DNA of 64,000 bases, from the NCBI GenBank assembly GCA_012103575.1, contig WLWN01000001.1, positions 573,792-637,791 of the forward strand. The letters are read 5' to 3'. Below the pieces are notes generated by a model that worked only from the letters and a program-made list of their open reading frames with translations, ran no database searches and was not told where the DNA came from. The position numbers and the translations under genes are program-made. The stretch comes from Kiritimatiellia bacterium. Its GTDB lineage: Bacteria; Verrucomicrobiota; Kiritimatiellia; WLWN01. Shown here piece after piece: positions 59,738 through 64,000 of the stretch. Within the stretch, counting starts at the first letter, position 1; the number at the start of each line of letters is the position of its first letter.

Positions 59738-62700
59738 ATCCTCAAGAAGTCCATATTAGTCTTTTCCCTGAAGAGAATGGGGAAACTTCTTACGAGGTTT
59801 ACACCGCCCACTCAGGGGGTGGAGAATCCGAAATCCGAAATCTGAAGTCCGTCGAAGATCCGCCGGGGTGGAAAATCAATTCGATTGTGCACAGTCAAGG
59901 GGTGGCGTTGTTCGTCTCCGCAGACCAACGTCTGCAGCTCGATCTGAAAGCCTTGCAGGAAAGGTGTACTGGAAGTGTTTTAAGCGCGGAGGAATACTAT
60001 GTGGCCTTTAAAGCGATGGGGATTGAGTATGGGCCTGCTTATCAGGGTCTTGAGAAGCTCTACGTTGGGGAAGATGAAGTGTTGGCTGAATTGACTTTGC
60101 CTTCCGCTATCCTGGAGACAAAAGACCAGTTTACGCTTCATCCTAGCCTGTTGGACTTAGCTCTTCAGGCTTCTATCGGCTTAGTCTTCCTTAACCGAGA
60201 ACCGAGCCTGTCCTCCGTAGCTAACAAAGCGAGGGAGGAAACGCTGAACCCGAAACCCCTATTCCCCTTTGCCCTGGAATGTCTTGAGATCATTGATCGT
60301 TGCTCAGAAAAAATGTGGGCGTGGGTGTCTCACGCTGAAGGTTTTGAGTCATCGAATACAGTCAAAAAACTGGATATAGATCTATGTGATCAGCAGGGGA
60401 AAGTTTGTGTGAAGATCAGAGGGTTTTCTTTGCGGGTAGGGGAAGAGGGTGAAAGTTCTAAGATTTCTTTTCGGGGTCCATTGCAGCTTGCCAATAGAAC
60501 TCCATCTTATTTTTCGGTTTCAGCTGATAAGCCTCAAACGATAGCTTTAACTTCACTGATCAGTGATCAAGCTGTGTTTAAGCATAAATCAATCTTTTCT
60601 CCCAAAGAAGATCTCGTATTACCTTTGCCCACGGATTCTTTATCACCCTTCATGGAGTTAAACGAAGCTTCTGCTGTTTTCGCACAAGAGGAAATGTCGA
60701 AGGAAGCGTTACAAAAAGAGTTGATTTCCAGTATGGCCAAAGCGCTATATATGAAGCCCGGTTCTATTGATATCAACAAGCCGTTTATGGATATGGGACT
60801 TGATTCCATTGTGGGTGTAGAATGGGTTAATAAAGTTAACAAAAAATATGGGCTTTCTATAGCGGCCACCACCGTGTATGACCACTCCACGATTGTTGAG
60901 TTTTCTGGGTTTTTAGAGAAAGAGCTCAAACTCAGAAAAAAAGTTCCAATGACTCCCCCGGAGACATCGAAGCGGGCTATTTCCACGAAACTCCAAACGT
61001 CCCAAGAGAGTCTAGTTGTATCCGAGGAGCTAAACGAAGCTTCTACTGTTTTCCCGCAAGAGGAAATGTCGAAGGAAGTGTTACAAAAAGAGTTGGTTTC
61101 GAGTATGGCCAAAGCGCTATATATGAAGCCCAGTTCTGTTGATATCAACAAGCCGTTTATGGATATGGGACTTGATTCCATTGTGGGTGTAGAATGGGTT
61201 AATAAAGTTAACAAAAAATATGGGCTTTCTATAGCGGCCACCACCGTGTATGACCACTCCACGATTGTTGAGTTTTCTGGGTTTTTAGAGAAAGAGCTCA
61301 AACTCAGAAAAAAAGTTCCAATGACTCCCCCGGAGACATCGAAGCGGGCTATTTCCACGAAACTCCAAACGTCCCAAGAGAGTCTAGTTGTATCCGAGGA
61401 GCTAAACGAAGCTTCTACTGTTTTCCCGCAAGAGGAAATGTCGAAGGAAGTGTTACAAAAAGAGTTGGTTTCGAGTATGGCCAAAGCGCTATATATGAAG
61501 CCCAGTTCTGTTGATATCAACAAGCCGTTTATGGATATGGGACTTGATTCCATTGTGGGTGTAGAATGGGTTAATAAAGTTAACAAAAAATATGGGCTTT
61601 CTATAGCGGCCACCACCGTGTATGACCACTCCACGATTGTTGAGTTTTCTGGGCTTTTAGAGAAAGAGCTCAAACTCAGAAAAAAAGTTCCAATGACTCC
61701 CCCGGAGACATCGAAGCGGGCTATTTCCGCGAGACTCCAAACGCCCCAGGAACGTCTAGTTGTCTCCGATCTGATTTCTTTGAAAAAACGTCGTTTGTCC
61801 AAGCCGGAGGCACGTTCATCTGCGTTGGATAGAGATAGAACTTCTTCCCTTTTGAACTCTCAGGAACTTATTGCCATTGTGGGGATGTCCGGAAGATATC
61901 CCGGGGCTAAAGACGTAGAGCGATATTGGAAGAACTTAGTGGGTGGAAAAAATAGCATTCAAGAAGTCCCGCTGAGTCGTTGGGACGTCAATCAGTATTA
62001 TGATCCGGCTCCATCAAAATCCGGGAAGGTGAACTGCAAATGGATGGGTCTGTTAGATGATATCGATTGTTTCGATCCTTTATTTTTTATGATACCACCA
62101 GTGGAGGCCGAAGAGATGGATCCTCAACACCGGATCTTTTTAGAAGAAGGACATAAAGCATTTGAGTCCGCAGGGTATAGCAGCAGCAGTCTAAGCAACA
62201 AGAAATGCGGCGTCTATCTTGGTATTATGAGTAATGAATACAGTTTGCTGGGGATAGAAGCCCAGCGATCGATGTCAGGGACCAGTAACAGTTATGCGAT
62301 TGCTGCGGCGCGGATAGCCTACTATCTAAATTTGAAAGGTCCGGCTATACCGATAGACACGGCCTGTTCATCCTCTCTGGTGGGGACCCATTTGGCTTGT
62401 CAAGCGCTGCATGCGGGAGAAATTGACATGGCGTTGGTCGGCGGGGTGACGTTGTATTTAACAGCCGAGTCGTACATAGGTATGTGTGCGGCCGGGATGT
62501 TATCTCTGGAGGGTCAGTGCAAAACATTTGATAATAGCGCCGATGGATTTGTGCCTGGAGAGGGCGTCGGAGCGATCGTGCTCAAGCGTTTAAGTGAAGC
62601 GCAAAGAGATGATGATTGTATATTAGGAACCATTATCGGATCGGGGATCAATCAAGATGGGAAAACCAATGGGATTACGGCTCCGAGCATAAAGAGTCAG

Positions 62701-64000
62701 ATAGAGTTGGAACGTGAGATATACCGGAAGTATAAAATTGATCCATCGAGTATCAGTTATGTGGAGACGCATGGAACGGGGACGAAGTTGGGTGATCCGA
62801 TAGAATTAGAAGCCCTCTCCACGGTGTTTAAGGAGCAAACCGATCGGAAAAATTATTGTGCATTGGGATCGGTAAAAAGCAATATTGGGCATACCTCGGC
62901 GGCGGCGGAGGTGGCGAGTATGCACAAGGCGCTATTAAGTTTAAAACATCAAAAGCTAGTGCCGACCTTGAATTTCAAAAAGCCGAATAGTCACTTTAAT
63001 TTTGACGAGTCACCGTTTTATGTGAATACGGAATTAAAGACGTGGAAATCAGAAGGAGAAACGCCACGGCGAGTGGCGGTCAGCTCGTTCGGGTTTAGCG
63101 GGACTAATGCTCATGTGGTCATCGAGGAGTACCTCGATGAGTCCAAGGTCGAAGGTCCAAGGTCGAAAGTTCCTGTTGACCGCCCTGCTTTGATCGTTTT
63201 GTCAGCGAAGAATGAAGATCGTCTCAAAGCGTATGCCCAAAATCTTATGGATTACGTCCATGCTTCCACGTTGGACCTTCGCCCTTTGACGCCACGTCTT
63301 CGAGACGTGGCCTACACCCTCCAAGTAGGTCGAGAAGCGATGGGGGAACGTTTGGGGTTGATAGTTTATTCCATGGAAGAACTCAAAGAAAAGCTCCAAA
63401 GTTTTATGGATGGTAAAGAAGATGTGGAGGACCTTTTCCGGGGACAGGTCAAACGGAACAAAGAGACCCTGACTGTCTTTGCTGCGGATGAAGATATGGC
63501 CAAAACGATTGATGCCTGGGCAAGTAAAGGCAAATATTCCAAACTCTTAGACCTATGGGTGAAGGGTCTGATTTTTGATTGGAGCAAGTTGTACCGCAAT
63601 AGCAACCCTCACCGCATCAGTCTACCCACCTATCCCTTTGCAAGGGAACGGTATTGGATTGAGGGAGATGCGGATGGCGGATTGGGGATTGCGGAGATAG
63701 GGAAAGAATTGCATCCCTTGGTGCATGAGAACACGTCGGACATATCCGAGCTGCGTTTCAGTTCGACCTTTACGGGTGAGGAGTTCTTTCTGAAAGATCA
63801 CCAGGTGAAGAGAGAGAAGGTATTGCCTGGCGTGGTTTACTTAGAAATGGCGTGCACGGCGGTAGAGCAAGCTTCTGGAAAAAATCAAAGCATAGAGCTC
63901 AAAAACGTTGCCTGGTCTCGGCCGATTGCCGTGGGTGATATGCCCGTGGAGGTTCATATTGGACTATACCAGGAAGAGAACGGGGAGATTGCCTACGAAA
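59680..64000 (+). CDS. Continuation to window end: DH12, three ACPs, KS13, start of DH13 (3' end outside)
   Basis: Open frame without a stop to the window edge; coding resumes as NQKIELKNVVWAHPI. DH12 ends with YGPAYQ and LHPSLLDLALQ and is not followed by a KR. Three ACPs with GLDSIVGVEWV follow (60655-61770): the third predicted beta-branching site. KS13 (61860-63140) is complete (DTACSSS, ETHGTGT, SNIGHTSAA) and paralogous to KS4. DH13 starts at 63711 with HQVKREKVLP (His kept, Gly to Arg). The assembly line continues beyond the window. Confidence 0.87.
60207..60243. repeat. Second type of in-frame palindromic insert, inside a heptad array
   Basis: TCCTCCGTAGC (60211-60221) is mirrored with two mismatches by GCGAGGGAGGA (60229-60239). 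It splits an ACCGAGA-type heptad array in DH12. The equivalent positions at ~23905 and ~41350 have only heptads. The reading frame is kept (SLSSVANKAREE). Confidence 0.72.
60655..61770 (+). repeat. Three tandem 372-bp ACP repeats
   Basis: Units start at 60655, 61027 and 61399; units 2 and 3 are almost identical over their first ~300 bp. Same period and sequence family as the two units at 20509-21252. A 411-codon antisense frame across this array is a by-product of the repetition. Confidence 0.93.
63142..63170. repeat. Heptanucleotide array, four degenerate TCCAAGG-type units
   Basis: Units TCCAAGG, TCGAAGG, TCCAAGG, TCGAAAG after the KS13 hairpin (63119-63140); read in frame as SKVEGPRSKV. 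Confidence 0.9.

Noticed and set aside
60567..61802. 411-codon open frame on the minus strand
   Set aside because: It lies wholly within the three ACP repeats and mirrors their period; similar minus-strand frames occur over the other ACP arrays. No ribosome site or family resemblance.

Overview
The window holds the left end and first ~60 kb of a trans-acyltransferase polyketide synthase / non-ribosomal peptide synthetase (trans-AT PKS-NRPS) locus. It is joined on the left to ordinary chromosomal genes and runs off the right edge. All genes are on the + strand and base composition is moderate (roughly mid-40s % GC by eye). Left flank (1-3400): the 3' end of murG, a complete murC overlapping it by 4 nt, a secreted YceI-like protein and a small DUF697-like membrane protein. 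From 3400 to 3948 there is no intact gene, only a likely remnant of a PEP-utilising enzyme and a good sigma70-type promoter just before the first megasynthase. The host cannot be fixed from this sequence. The MurG/MurC style and the many degenerate heptanucleotide arrays that read as SAIRNPQ-like or RSEVRGQ-like peptides suggest an uncultured PVC-type lineage such as Omnitrophota; this is a low-confidence inference.

Megasynthase 1 (3949-31068, 9039 aa) reads: MT-A(Gly code)-ACP / KS-DH-KR-cMT-ACP / KS-DH-KR-ACP / KS-DH-ACP-ACP / KS-DH(dead)-KR-ACP / KS-ACP / Cy-Cy. Megasynthase 2 (31061-49336, translationally coupled) reads: A(Ser-like, truncated)-A(Cys-like)-PCP x4-Ox-Ox / KS0-ACP / KS-DH-ACP x3-ER / KS-DH-KR-ACP / KS. 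It breaks at 49333 in a T run. From 49.3 to 59.7 kb the assembly line continues in seven frame-shifted pieces with decayed domains (half a KR, DHs without catalytic His, a KS0, and a KS fused in frame to the back half of a KR). From 59680 to the window end the frame is open again: DH-ACP x3-KS-DH. No AT, TE, HMG-CoA-synthase cassette or accessory enzyme is present, so these must act in trans from outside the window.

Working model (inference): an N-methylated glycine starter is extended to an unsaturated, methylated chain. It is beta-branched at module 3, where the tandem ACPs carry the Ser+6 Trp mark of beta-branching. It then passes through a bleomycin-like split heterocyclisation/oxidation unit, probably making a thiazole or bis-azole. 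Further beta-branches are predicted at the two triple-ACP sites, one followed by a PfaD-type ER placed in cis.

The most unusual signal is in the DNA itself. Module joints carry a perfect 9-bp hairpin followed by heptanucleotide repeats, and 33-37-nt palindromic elements are inserted in frame in interdomain linkers. One joint (58811-58852) has six perfect TCCAAGG copies that put the downstream frame out, while its paralogue at 63142 has four and stays in frame. These joints look like slippage and recombination seams that could drive module shuffling or on/off switching.
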